Positions 1-6,704 are shown, numbered from the stretch's first letter. The stretch: 10,708 nucleotides of DNA from Chloroflexia bacterium (GCA_030430125.1 JAUIGA010000081.1:1-10708), one strand, 5' to 3'. Notes: a model not told the origin generated them from the letters alone. Translations and numbers: made by a program.

Positions 1-438
1 GAAGCCGCCCCGGAACAGCGACACCACCCCGGCGGACGACGGCAGGACCATGGTCTGCCCAACCGCGAAGGGGTTGAACCCGAACGTGGGGAACCACTCC
101 TCGGAAGTCCCGACCTCGTACGCCCGGGACGCCAGCGGGAGCGCGGCAATCGCCTCGTAGAACCCCTGGGACACGGAGGTGGTCGCCCCGTCCGGATCGG
201 GCATCGCCATCCCAACCGACGCCAACTGACCGCCGAGGTCTGCGTAGTAGAACGGAATCATCCCCGCGGCATCATCCTCGCGCGGTGGGCAGGCCGCCAG
301 CAGCGGTGCGATACGCGACGACACGTCGATGTCGCCTGGCTGCGTTGCCGCCATTGCACCCGTTGTCGACAGGGCGACCGTCGCCAACGCGCCGGCAACG
401 AATGCGCGGCGATTGCAGGTGAGGGGGGAATCGGTCAT
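1..438 (-). CDS. Exported protein of unknown function, 3' end outside window
   Basis: This is the first 146 codons of a gene that runs off the left edge. The ATG at 438 is preceded by AGGAG with a 6-base spacer, which fixes the start. The N-terminus has a twin-arginine-like signal (NRRAFVAGAL, residues 9-18), a short hydrophobic stretch and a plausible cleavage site after AMA at residues 28-30, so Tat export is likely. I do not recognise a named domain. The mature part matches the neighbouring protein (519-1748) in several places: a YADL motif (residues 65-68), a Trp followed by FGF about four residues later (W115, F119-F121), then exactly 25 residues to a closing G-x-F. It is last in the rnc-prs gene order, 80 bases downstream of its probable paralogue. 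The reading frame is well supported; the function is unknown. Confidence 0.75.
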   Translation of the reverse strand, partial: MTDSPLTCNRRAFVAGALATVALSTTGAMAATQPGDIDVSSRIAPLLAACPPREDDAAGMIPFYYADLGGQLASVGMAMPDPDGATTSVSQGFYEAIAALPLASRAYEVGTSEEWFPTFGFNPFAVGQTMVLPSSAGVVSLFRGGF

Positions 439-518
439 GACATGCTCCTGGATGGTCGTGGGACTCCGATGGCCTTCGGTGGCGAATTCGACACGGTGCG
501 ACACGCGGCGAGCGCTGG

Positions 519-1748
519 TCATGACGACGCGTACCAGGTGAACGGGGCAAGCTCCTGGCGGGTCGCAAGCACGGGCAGGGAGGCTTCGGCGGCGAGCGCG
601 CGATAGCGCACGGCCAGCATGTCGCCATTCGCCCCAGGCGAGGTGATCGATTGCAGGTCGTAACGACTCGCCCAATCCGCACCCGCCCGCGCGCGTTGAT
701 CCAGCGCGGCCAAAACCGCCTGATCATCCCGCAGGGGTTCGTCCAGCAGGAGGGTCGTGACCACCGTGAGCTGGCCCGTCTCGTCCGGCGCCGCCAGCGC
801 GACCACCACAAGCGCAACCGGCGGTGGCGCAGCGATCGCGACACCGTTCACCATGGGCAACGCGTCGAGATCGGCACTGGCTCCGCCAGGCTCCGCTTGC
901 AGGAGCAGCGTGCCATCGGCGATGACGGCGCTGGATGCGGACAGATTCGATGGCATCATGGCCGCCTCACGCAGACCGTCGTGATCGAGCAGCGAATCGG
1001 CCTCGCCGCGCACGACACGCAAGGCATCCGCCATGTGTGACTGCCGGGCGGTGGCGATCAGGATACCCTCGTCGAGCAACACAACCTGGTTGAGCATCCC
1101 CAGTGACGGCTGGCTGGCGGGAGCGGTGAGGTCGATACGATCGCCGGGCGCCAACGACCAGACGGTCGTCTCCGCCACTTCGACCGCCTGGTATCCACTG
1201 GCGACCCAGGCCGCATGGAGCGCATCGGCGTCGAACCGGCCAGGCATGATCAGGATCAGGTTCGGCACCTGCCCCACCGCGAGCACCTGATCGACCTGCC
1301 TGAGGTCGAATCCATAGCGCGATCGCCAGACATCGCTGAAGCCGCTCCGGACCAGCGTTTCCGGAAGTGCCAGCGGGGCGACGGCGTCGCCTGCCTGACC
1401 GGGGTCCAGGGCCGCACGATCGCTGCCGGAAGCGGCGAACCAGCGGTCGAGGTCGGCATAGGTGGCGAGTACCGGCAAGCCTTGATCGTCCTGCCCGGTC
1501 CAATCCGGAGCCAGGCGCAGCAATGCCGCGAGCGAACCAGCGGGCGGCTCCACAGCCGGATCCGCCGGCGCGGCGGCACCCGCGGGCATCCCCGCCGGGA
1601 GCGCGGTCGGGGCAAGCCGAACGCCATCGGCAGGCGATTGGCCGCCGATTCCGACCACGGCCGCGCCGGCCGCAAGTGTCAGCACCAGCGCCACCAACAT
1701 CGTCCAGACCGGCAATCGGGAGCGCGCGAACAACCTCCGGGCAGGCAC
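519..1748 (-). CDS. Membrane-anchored or exported protein of unknown function (409 aa)
   Basis: The protein is 409 residues from a GTG start whose G is also the last base of the prs stop codon (TAGTG), suggesting translation coupled to prs. It begins with basic residues (RRLFARSRL) and one hydrophobic segment at about residues 13-36. An Ala/Pro-rich linker follows to about residue 70, then a roughly 340-residue domain with no transmembrane segments. This fits a signal-anchored or secreted protein with an extracytoplasmic domain. No enzyme motif is visible, and there are no cysteines. Shared landmarks with the partial protein at 1-438 are YADL (97-100), W141, YGF (145-147) and a G-x-F at 170-172. 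The GTG start is chosen for the overlap and for keeping the positively charged N-terminus; an internal ATG at residue 17 would remove it. The gene is not recognised beyond this. Confidence 0.8.
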   Translation of the reverse strand: MPARRLFARSRLPVWTMLVALVLTLAAGAAVVGIGGQSPADGVRLAPTALPAGMPAGAAAPADPAVEPPAGSLAALLRLAPDWTGQDDQGLPVLATYADLDRWFAASGSDRAALDPGQAGDAVAPLALPETLVRSGFSDVWRSRYGFDLRQVDQVLAVGQVPNLILIMPGRFDADALHAAWVASGYQAVEVAETTVWSLAPGDRIDLTAPASQPSLGMLNQVVLLDEGILIATARQSHMADALRVVRGEADSLLDHDGLREAAMMPSNLSASSAVIADGTLLLQAEPGGASADLDALPMVNGVAIAAPPPVALVVVALAAPDETGQLTVVTTLLLDEPLRDDQAVLAALDQRARAGADWASRYDLQSITSPGANGDMLAVRYRALAAEASLPVLATRQELAPFTWYASS

Positions 1749-2770
1749 TATTCCAGCCCGTCGCCGCCGACCGAGCCGACCTGCACGCTGAGCGGCATCC
1801 GCGATTGGTACGGCCCCACCGAGCGATAGACAGAGGACACGCTCGCGCCGGCATGGATGCGCTGGATCGATTCCCCAAGGATTCCCGCCACGGAGATGAC
1901 CGTGAGCTTGTCGAACTGCTTCTCGGGCGGAACGGGAACGGTGTTGGTGACGACGACTTCCTTGAACACGCTGGCCGCAAGGCGATCGACGGCGGGACCG
2001 CTGAACACCGGATGGATACAGGTCGCGTAGACCTCCTCCGCGCCGTTGGCGACACAGACATCCGCCGCCTGGCAGATCGATCCGGCAGTGTCGATCTCGT
2101 CGTCAACGATGACGACCTGGCGACCTTCGACCGAGCCGATGAGGTTGAGCACCTCGCTCTTGTCCCGGTTGCCGATACGACGCTTTTCGATGATTGCCAG
2201 TGGCGCATCGAGAATCTCGGCGAAGTTGCGGGCGCGTTTGGTGTTCCCCAGATCGGGGGAGACGACGACGGGACGCTCCAGGCGCTTCTCCACGAAGTAC
2301 TGCGCTCCGAGGAACATCGCGCTCAACTCGTCCACCGGGATGTCGAAGAACCCCTGGATCTGGCCGGCGTGGAGATCCACGGTCAGCACCCGATCGGCGC
2401 CTGCCTGCACGACCAGCTTGGCCACCAGCCTCGCCGTGATCGGCACGCGAGGCTGATCCTTCTTGTCGGTGCGACCGTAGCCGTAGTACGGGATGACCGC
2501 GGTGATCCGCCCGGCGGAGGCACGCGTAAGCGTATCGATCATGATCAGCATTTCCATGATCGAATCGTTGACCGGCGTCGAAAACGACTGCACCACGAAG
2601 ACATCGTGCTGGCGCACACTCTCGCCGATCCGGACAAAGGTGTTGTCGTTGGAAAACTTGAACACCTCGGCGCGTCCTTGCCGCAGCCCGAGGTAGTCAC
2701 AAATCTGCTCGACCAGTTGGGGGTTGGAATTACCGCCGAAAATGGTGATCTCGTCGAAGCCGCCGCTCAC
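1748..2770 (-). CDS. prs: Ribose-phosphate pyrophosphokinase (PRPP synthase)
   Basis: The enzyme transfers pyrophosphate from ATP to ribose 5-phosphate, making PRPP for purine, pyrimidine, His, Trp and NAD synthesis in the cytoplasm. It is 340 residues, slightly longer than the usual 310-320. Visible family features, numbered from the chosen start: FGGNSNPQL (11-19), the region after YYGYGRTDKKDQPRVPI (95-111, where many enzymes read GYARQDRK), VDLHAGQIQGFF (131-142), LAIIEKRR (191-198), the PRPP-binding loop VDDEIDTAG (222-230) and GILGESIQRIH (297-307). The open frame extends upstream to 2896, but AAGGAG at 2778-2783 with a 7-base spacer selects the GTG at 2770 and gives the normal N-terminus. 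It follows rnc by 135 bases and overlaps the next gene by one base. Identification is firm. Confidence 0.96.
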   Translation of the reverse strand: MSGGFDEITIFGGNSNPQLVEQICDYLGLRQGRAEVFKFSNDNTFVRIGESVRQHDVFVVQSFSTPVNDSIMEMLIMIDTLTRASAGRITAVIPYYGYGRTDKKDQPRVPITARLVAKLVVQAGADRVLTVDLHAGQIQGFFDIPVDELSAMFLGAQYFVEKRLERPVVVSPDLGNTKRARNFAEILDAPLAIIEKRRIGNRDKSEVLNLIGSVEGRQVVIVDDEIDTAGSICQAADVCVANGAEEVYATCIHPVFSGPAVDRLAASVFKEVVVTNTVPVPPEKQFDKLTVISVAGILGESIQRIHAGASVSSVYRSVGPYQSRMPLSVQVGSVGGDGLE

Positions 2771-2777
2771 CGCCTCA

Positions 2778-2783
2778 CTCCTT
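2778..2783 (-). promoter_or_regulatory. Ribosome binding site of prs (sets the start)
   Basis: AAGGAG on the minus strand lies 7 bases before the GTG at 2770. It argues against the longer open frame beginning at 2896, whose extra 42 residues have no family similarity. Confidence 0.8.
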
Positions 2784-2829
2784 GCCACCGGTCTGCCCGG
2801 ATCGATCGCTTCCAGTCCGGTAGGGCACC

Positions 2830-2862
2830 TCCACACGGCCGGTCGCCCGGTGTGGACCGGCC
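2830..2862 (-). repeat. Two interleaved inverted repeats in the rnc-prs gap
   Basis: Arms TCCACAC (2830-2836) and GTGTGGA (2850-2856) can pair over 7 bp. Arms GGCCGGTC (2837-2844) and GACCGGCC (2855-2862) can pair over 8 bp with a 10-base loop. The two right arms share two bases and the stems are interleaved, so a transcript could form one stem or the other, or a shortened pseudoknot. There is no T-run, so this is not a typical intrinsic terminator. It might be an operator, an mRNA processing site (RNase III is the upstream gene) or a switch in the prs leader; the sequence does not decide. Confidence 0.5.
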
Positions 2863-2905
2863 AGTGACAGGGTACAGGATTGCAGCCGCGATCCAAATCG
2901 CCGGC

Positions 2906-3655
2906 TCAGGGCGTGTCCGGCCCCGTATCCACAATACCCAATCGCGCCAGGGCCTCGCGTGCCGCCATCTGCTGCGCATCCCGCTTGCTTCGGCCACTCC
3001 CCTCGCCCAGGAGCTCGTCGCGGAGCTTGACCACCACGGTGAACTCGCGCGCATGGTCGGGTCCGGCGGTGGCGATGGTCTCATACTCGGGGCCGACACG
3101 CTCCCGCTCCTGCAACACCTCCTGCAGGCGACCCTTGGGGTTGGCGACGGCCTCCTGCCGCAGAATTCGTTTCAGGTCGCGTTCGAGGAAGCCGAGCACG
3201 AAGCGCTCCGCCGCCTCGCGGCCCTGATCGAGATGGACGGCTCCCACGAGCGCCTCGAAGGCGCCCGCCAGCATGCGGTCGCGTGAGCTGTGGGTGACCT
3301 TCTCCCCGGTGCCGAGGTAGAGCGCATCGTCGACGTGCAGATCCCGCGACCATCGCACCAGGGTTTCGGCGCGCACCGCGGCGACCCGATGCCTGGTGAG
3401 ACGCCCCTCGTCGGCGGTGGGGTCCTGGCGATAGAGGTATTCCGCCGTGATCGCGCCGAGCACGGCATCCCCGAGGAACTCGAGCCGCTCGTTGCTCTCC
3501 AGGATGGCCGGGACATCCTCAACCTGGAGCCAGTCATGCAGGACCGACCGGTGGGTGAGGGCGAGTCGCAACAGAAGGGGATTCTCGAATTGCACCCCCA
3601 TGTGGCCCGCCAGCGCGGCCTCGACCGCGGGCTCAGGCAGCCGATAGGGGACCAC
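2906..3655 (-). CDS. rnc: Ribonuclease III, with a catalytic-site substitution
   Basis: A cytoplasmic endonuclease family cutting double-stranded RNA, known for rRNA precursor and mRNA processing. The protein is 249 residues with both expected parts: the RNase III domain (about 1-165), with the signature NERLEFLGD at 55-63, and a double-stranded-RNA-binding domain (about 172-241), with NPKGRLQE (172-179) and GSGRSKRDAQ (219-228). Of the metal-binding acids, E56, E59, D63 and E134 are present. The Asp equivalent to E. coli D114 is Gly131 (LAGAFEAL; codon GGC at 3263-3265). About 15 extra residues lie between THRS (35-38) and the signature, compared with E. coli. The frame is open upstream to 3940, but AAGGAG six bases before the GTG at 3655 sets the start. 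First gene of the minus-strand block. The family is certain; full catalytic activity is not. Confidence 0.94.
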   Translation of the reverse strand: MVPYRLPEPAVEAALAGHMGVQFENPLLLRLALTHRSVLHDWLQVEDVPAILESNERLEFLGDAVLGAITAEYLYRQDPTADEGRLTRHRVAAVRAETLVRWSRDLHVDDALYLGTGEKVTHSSRDRMLAGAFEALVGAVHLDQGREAAERFVLGFLERDLKRILRQEAVANPKGRLQEVLQERERVGPEYETIATAGPDHAREFTVVVKLRDELLGEGSGRSKRDAQQMAAREALARLGIVDTGPDTP

Positions 3656-3661
3656 GGTGCG

Positions 3662-3667
3662 CTCCTT
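3662..3667 (-). promoter_or_regulatory. Ribosome binding site of rnc (sets the start)
   Basis: AAGGAG on the minus strand lies 6 bases before the GTG at 3655. It decides against starts further up the open frame, which would add up to 95 residues unlike RNase III. Confidence 0.75.
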
Positions 3668-3930
3668 CGGCGCGGCGGAGCCACTCACGAGCGATGCCGT
3701 CCCGCAACGCTGGCAACAACTGCCCGATCCCGGATACTCGAGACGACGGTGTCGCGCGTGTGGACAGATGCGCGCAGGTTGTGCGTGGCGCGATTCACGT
3801 CGGCCCTCCAGCCAGTACCCGGGAGCCACCTCCCGACGAATGACCTGCCAAGTATACGGTGCCTCGCACGTCGGACCACCGCGATGCCGGCTCACGTTCA
3901 CGCCCCCACGCCGGCATCCAACCCCCGTCG

Positions 3931-3959
3931 CTGTCATCACCCATCACATTGTGTAGTAT
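3931..3959 (+). promoter_or_regulatory. Possible promoter of the ABC importer
   Basis: CTGTCA (3931-3936) and TAGTAT (3954-3959) are separated by 17 bases. Each matches the sigma-70-type consensus at four of six positions. The implied start site leaves a leader of roughly 65 bases before the ATG at 4033. It lies in the most AT-rich part of the intergenic region. This is a weak call made by eye. Confidence 0.3.
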
Positions 3960-4020
3960 GACTCCATGCAGTTCGTTCGCCCGAGCCGGCCTGCCGGTGA
4001 CCCGGCGATCATCTATTCAT

Positions 4021-4025
4021 GGAGG
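4021..4025 (+). promoter_or_regulatory. Ribosome binding site of the binding-protein gene
   Basis: GGAGG stands 7 bases before the ATG at 4033. It selects that start over the longer open frame from 3859, and the chosen start places a twin-arginine signal at the N-terminus. Confidence 0.8.
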
Positions 4026-4032
4026 ATTTCTC

Positions 4033-4908
4033 ATGTCGAACCGGCGGACATTCCTTCATCTCACCGGCGGCGCGCTCGCCGGCGCGGCGCTGGCGCGCAC
4101 CGGCCTGACTGGCCTCGCCCAGGACGCATCGCCGGAGGCGACCCCCGCGGTCGAGATCGGCGACACCTCGGTCCTACCCCTGCGGGAGGAGGGCAAGCTC
4201 ATCATCCACGCCGACCAGCCACTGTACGAGCCGTGGTTTGTCGACAACGATCCGACCAACGGCGAGGGCTTCGAAAGCGCGCTCGCCTACGCCATCGCCG
4301 AGCGACTCGGTTTCTCGAGCGACCAGGTCGAGTGGGGGTACACTTCGTTCAACGCGTCCTTCGCGCCCGGTCCGAAACCGTTCGACTTCTACATTACGGA
4401 GGTCTCGATCACGGAGGATCGTGCCGAGGCGGTTGGCTTCAGCGACTCCTACTACGACGACCCCCTGGTGACGGTGACCAAGGCGGATTCCCCGGTGCTG
4501 GAGGCCACCTCCCTCTCCGACCTGCGCCCATTCAAGTGGGGCACGCAGGTGGGCACCACCTACCATTCCTACCTGCTCGACGTGATCCAGCCCGAACAGG
4601 ACATCCTCGTCTACGACACGAACGCCGATTCCCTCACCGCGCTCGACAACGGCACGGTCGACGCCGTGATCCAGACGCTGCAGATCGGCATCTTCAATGT
4701 CGAGTTCCAGTTCGAGGGCCTGGCGCTTGGGGGTATCCTGCCGGGTGGCGAAGGCGAGGGCATGGGCCTGGTCACCGAGCTGGGCAGCCCGCTGATCCCT
4801 TACCTCAATGCGGCCATTGCGTCGCTGAAGGCCGACGGCACGCATGACGCGCTCGTCCAGGAGTGGCTGCCGATCCCGCCGGGTCTCGAAACCTACACCG
4901 AGGACTAG
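4033..4908 (+). CDS. ABC transporter substrate-binding protein, family 3 (amino acid type)
   Basis: This is the extracytoplasmic binding protein of the importer encoded with the next two genes. It is 291 residues. The N-terminus has a Tat motif NRRTFLHL (3-10), a hydrophobic Ala/Gly stretch and a probable cleavage near GLA-QDA (28-32). A short disordered linker (DASPEATPAVE) follows. There is no lipobox cysteine, so the mature protein would not be a lipoprotein. The family 3 fold is shown by GEGFESALAYAIAERLGF (77-94), FDFYITEVSITEDRAEAVGF (117-136) leading into SDSYYDD, and a second-lobe start near GTQVGTT (170-176). The Arg in SITEDR corresponds to the residue that usually holds the ligand's carboxylate. 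The ligand is probably a polar amino acid or related compound; the sequence does not say which. Confidence 0.9.
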   Translation: MSNRRTFLHLTGGALAGAALARTGLTGLAQDASPEATPAVEIGDTSVLPLREEGKLIIHADQPLYEPWFVDNDPTNGEGFESALAYAIAERLGFSSDQVEWGYTSFNASFAPGPKPFDFYITEVSITEDRAEAVGFSDSYYDDPLVTVTKADSPVLEATSLSDLRPFKWGTQVGTTYHSYLLDVIQPEQDILVYDTNADSLTALDNGTVDAVIQTLQIGIFNVEFQFEGLALGGILPGGEGEGMGLVTELGSPLIPYLNAAIASLKADGTHDALVQEWLPIPPGLETYTED

Positions 4909-4933
4909 CGGCGCACGCACCCACATACCTGGA

Positions 4934-4960
4934 CGCTGGACAGCCGGCGGCTCTCCAGCG
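4934..4960 (+). repeat. Hairpin after the binding-protein gene
   Basis: CGCTGGA (4934-4940) pairs with TCCAGCG (4954-4960). After one C/C mismatch, AGCC (4942-4945) pairs with GGCT (4949-4952) around a GGC loop. The stem begins 26 bases after the binding-protein stop codon. No T-run follows, so it is more likely an mRNA 3'-end protector or partial attenuator than a full terminator. Confidence 0.55.
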
Positions 4961-4984
4961 CCACCCACGCAACGATCCCCGACA

Positions 4985-5024
4985 GATGCCTGGCGACCGC
5001 GTTGCAACGCGGTCGCCAGGCATC
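4985..5024. repeat. Perfect 40-bp palindrome between binding-protein and permease genes
   Basis: The 20 bases from 4985 (beginning GATGCCTGGCGACC) are followed directly by their exact reverse complement, centred between 5004 and 5005 on GTTG/CAAC. In RNA this gives a stem of about 18 bp with a small loop. It ends 19 bases before the permease ATG and is followed by no T-run. It could limit read-through or stabilise the upstream message so that binding protein is made in excess, as hairpins do between some binding-protein and permease genes. It could also be a copy of a dispersed palindromic element. No second copy is in this window. Confidence 0.85.
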
Positions 5025-5043
5025 GTGGAGTTGGCCGTTCCCC

Positions 5044-5931
5044 ATGCAGAGTCCAACCCTGATGCCACCGGCAGCGCCGCTCTCCGACGCCGAAATCGAG
5101 CGCCTGCTGCATCCGCCGCCCGTCTGGCGCCAGCCGCCGATCCTGCGCGCCCTGGCGATCGCGATGCTCAGCACCATCGTGCTTTTCGGCGGATTTGCGT
5201 GGCTGCTCTCCCGTTCCGAGGGCTGGGACGCCGTGCGGGCGGCCTTCTTCAGCTGGCCGGATTTCACTGAAGCCTGGCCCAAGGTGTGGGAAGGCTTCAA
5301 GCTCAACGTGAAGATATTCATGATCGCCGAGCCGGTCGTGCTGGCGTTCGGCCTGGTGCTGGCACTGCTGCGTATCAGCCGGAACCCGGTGCTCTTCCCG
5401 CTGCGCGCGGTCTCCATCTTCTATATCGACCTGTTTCGCGGCGCGCCGGCGCTGCTGGTCATTTTCATGCTCGGGTTCGGCGTGCCGGGGCTGCGCATCG
5501 AGAGTCTGCCGTCGTCCCCGGTGTTCTGGGGGACGATCGCCTGCATCCTGACATCGTCGGCCTACACCGCCGAGACCTTTCGCGCGGGGATCGAGTCGGT
5601 CCACCCCAGCCAGCGTGCTGCCGCGCGATCGCTCGGGCTGACCAACAGCCAGGCGTTCATCCATGTGGTGCTGCCACAGGGGATTCGGGCGGTGATTCCG
5701 CCGTTGCTGAGCGGCTTCGTCGCCCTGCAGAAGGAAACGTCGCTGGTGTCCGCGATCGGGCCGCTGGAAGCCACCCGCCAGGCGCAGATCTACTCCGCGC
5801 TAAACTTCAACTACACCAGCTATCTCGTCGCGGCGCTGCTGTTCATTGCGATTACCGTGCCGCTGGCACGCCTGACGGACTACATGCTCTCCCGCTCGGC
5901 CCGACTCCGCCAGGTAGGAGGTGACGTATGA
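5044..5931 (+). CDS. Amino acid-type ABC transporter permease (HisM/GlnP family)
   Basis: Inner-membrane channel subunit of the importer, 295 residues. With only one permease gene, a homodimer is expected. The first about 30 residues are cytoplasmic and Pro-rich. Hydrophobic segments lie near 35-55, 88-110, 117-147, 160-176, 215-240 and 258-278. The coupling (EAA) loop that contacts the ATPase is clear: RAGIESVHPSQRAAARSLGL (180-199) followed by VVLPQGIRAVIPPL (208-221). The ATG at 5044 is used because the only earlier in-frame start, a TTG at 5002, lies inside the palindrome. Its best Shine-Dalgarno match (GGAG, 5027-5030) is 13 bases away, so initiation may be weak. Its stop overlaps the ATPase start by ATGA. 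Confidence 0.92.
   Translation: MQSPTLMPPAAPLSDAEIERLLHPPPVWRQPPILRALAIAMLSTIVLFGGFAWLLSRSEGWDAVRAAFFSWPDFTEAWPKVWEGFKLNVKIFMIAEPVVLAFGLVLALLRISRNPVLFPLRAVSIFYIDLFRGAPALLVIFMLGFGVPGLRIESLPSSPVFWGTIACILTSSAYTAETFRAGIESVHPSQRAAARSLGLTNSQAFIHVVLPQGIRAVIPPLLSGFVALQKETSLVSAIGPLEATRQAQIYSALNFNYTSYLVAALLFIAITVPLARLTDYMLSRSARLRQVGGDV
5916..5924 (+). promoter_or_regulatory. Strong ribosome binding site of the ATPase gene
   Basis: AGGAGGTGA closely matches the complement of the 16S rRNA 3' end. Its GGAGG core is 6 bases before the ATG at 5928. It lies within the last permease codons, in contrast to the permease's own poor site. Confidence 0.8.
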
Positions 5932-6671
5932 CCCAGCCATTCCTCCACTACCACGGTGTCTACAAGGCCTACGGCCCGTCGCTGGTGCTGCGCAACATCA
6001 ATCTCGATGTCGAGGAGCACAGCGTCACCTGCCTCATCGGGCCGTCGGGCTGCGGCAAGTCCACCTTGCTGCGCTGCACGAACCTGCTGGAGGAGATCCA
6101 GGCCGGCGATATCCTGCTGCGCGGCGACAACCTGATCACGATGCGCAACCGGGCCGACGCGATCCGGCGGCGGATCGGCATGGTATTCCAGTCGTACAAC
6201 CTCTTCCCGCATATGTCGGTGATGCAGAACATCACGATCGCACCGCGCCGGGTGCTTGGCGTCTCACGGGCGGAGGCGCAGGAGACAGCCGAAACGCTGC
6301 TCTCACGCTTCGGCCTGCTCGACAAGGCGGGTGAATACCCGGACCGCCTCTCCGGCGGCCAGCAGCAGCGGGTGGCGGTGATCCGCGCGCTGGCGATGAA
6401 GCCGGAGCTGCTGTTGCTGGACGAGATCACCTCGGCGCTGGACCCGGAGATGGTCGGCGAGGTGCTGGACATCATCGTCGAGCTGAAGTCGTTGGGGATG
6501 ACGATGATCCTGGCGACGCACCAGATGGCGTTCGCGCGAAACATCGCCGATCAGGTTGTCTTCCTCGACCAGGGCGAGATCGTCGAGCGGGGGGAGCCGA
6601 AGCCGTTCTTCGACTCTCCGCAACAGGAGCGCACGCGCCAGTTCCTCGACCGCATCCTCACCGCGACGTGA
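5928..6671 (+). CDS. Amino acid-type ABC transporter ATP-binding protein (GlnQ family)
   Basis: The cytoplasmic ATPase that powers the importer, 247 residues and normal in length for the family. All motifs are intact: Walker A GPSGCGKST (38-46), Q-loop MVFQSYNLFPH (85-95), signature LSGGQQQR (141-148), Walker B LLLLDE (161-166) with D-loop SALD (169-172), and switch His198 in ATHQM. Small departures from common relatives are DEITSALDPE where DEPTSALDPE is usual, and THQMAFARNI where THEMGFAREV is usual; neither removes a catalytic residue. It is translationally coupled to the permease by a 4-base ATGA overlap and is last in the importer operon. The exact substrate cannot be read from it, so no gene symbol is given. 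Confidence 0.95.
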   Translation: MTQPFLHYHGVYKAYGPSLVLRNINLDVEEHSVTCLIGPSGCGKSTLLRCTNLLEEIQAGDILLRGDNLITMRNRADAIRRRIGMVFQSYNLFPHMSVMQNITIAPRRVLGVSRAEAQETAETLLSRFGLLDKAGEYPDRLSGGQQQRVAVIRALAMKPELLLLDEITSALDPEMVGEVLDIIVELKSLGMTMILATHQMAFARNIADQVVFLDQGEIVERGEPKPFFDSPQQERTRQFLDRILTAT

Positions 6672-6704
6672 CTGAAGGGCGTGTCGAGACGCTCGTGTCG
6701 TCGA

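Larger units (their letters stand above)
3656..4032. other. Divergent intergenic region, rnc / ABC importer
   Basis: This 377-bp stretch holds the start signals of two divergent units and no gene I can support. For rnc, the best -10-like hexamer on the minus strand is TATACT (3856 to 3851), without a convincing -35. A short inverted repeat CGGGAG/CTCCCG (3820-3825 and 3830-3835, 4-base loop) lies between two direct copies of CACGTCGG (3796-3803 and 3867-3874), with a reverse-orientation core CCGACG at 3833-3838. These may be regulator sites, though such short GC-rich words recur by chance. No ribosomal protein L32 gene, a common neighbour of rnc in other bacteria, was found. Confidence 0.5.

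Noticed and set aside
2837..2862. An intrinsic terminator between rnc and prs
   Set aside because: The 8-bp stem is GC-rich but no T-run follows on the minus strand, and prs needs read-through or its own promoter.
1367..3286. A 639-codon open frame on the plus strand
   Set aside because: It lies opposite prs, rnc and the 409-aa gene, is rich in Arg and His as expected for antisense frames of GC-rich genes, and shows no recognisable domain.
3656..3940. A possible N-terminal extension of RNase III or a zinc-ribbon (L32-like) gene with CPHARHRR and CCQRCG
   Set aside because: The cysteine spacing does not make paired CxxC knuckles, no basic L32 N-terminus is present, and the AAGGAG-GTG start at 3655 explains rnc fully.
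5002..5043. TTG at 5002 as the permease start
   Set aside because: It lies in the centre of the 40-bp palindrome, has no Shine-Dalgarno sequence and adds residues unlike the family; the ATG at 5044 is preferred.
4174..5664. A 496-codon minus-strand open frame
   Set aside because: It is a shadow of the binding-protein and permease genes and of the palindrome, with low-complexity Arg/Gln/His composition.
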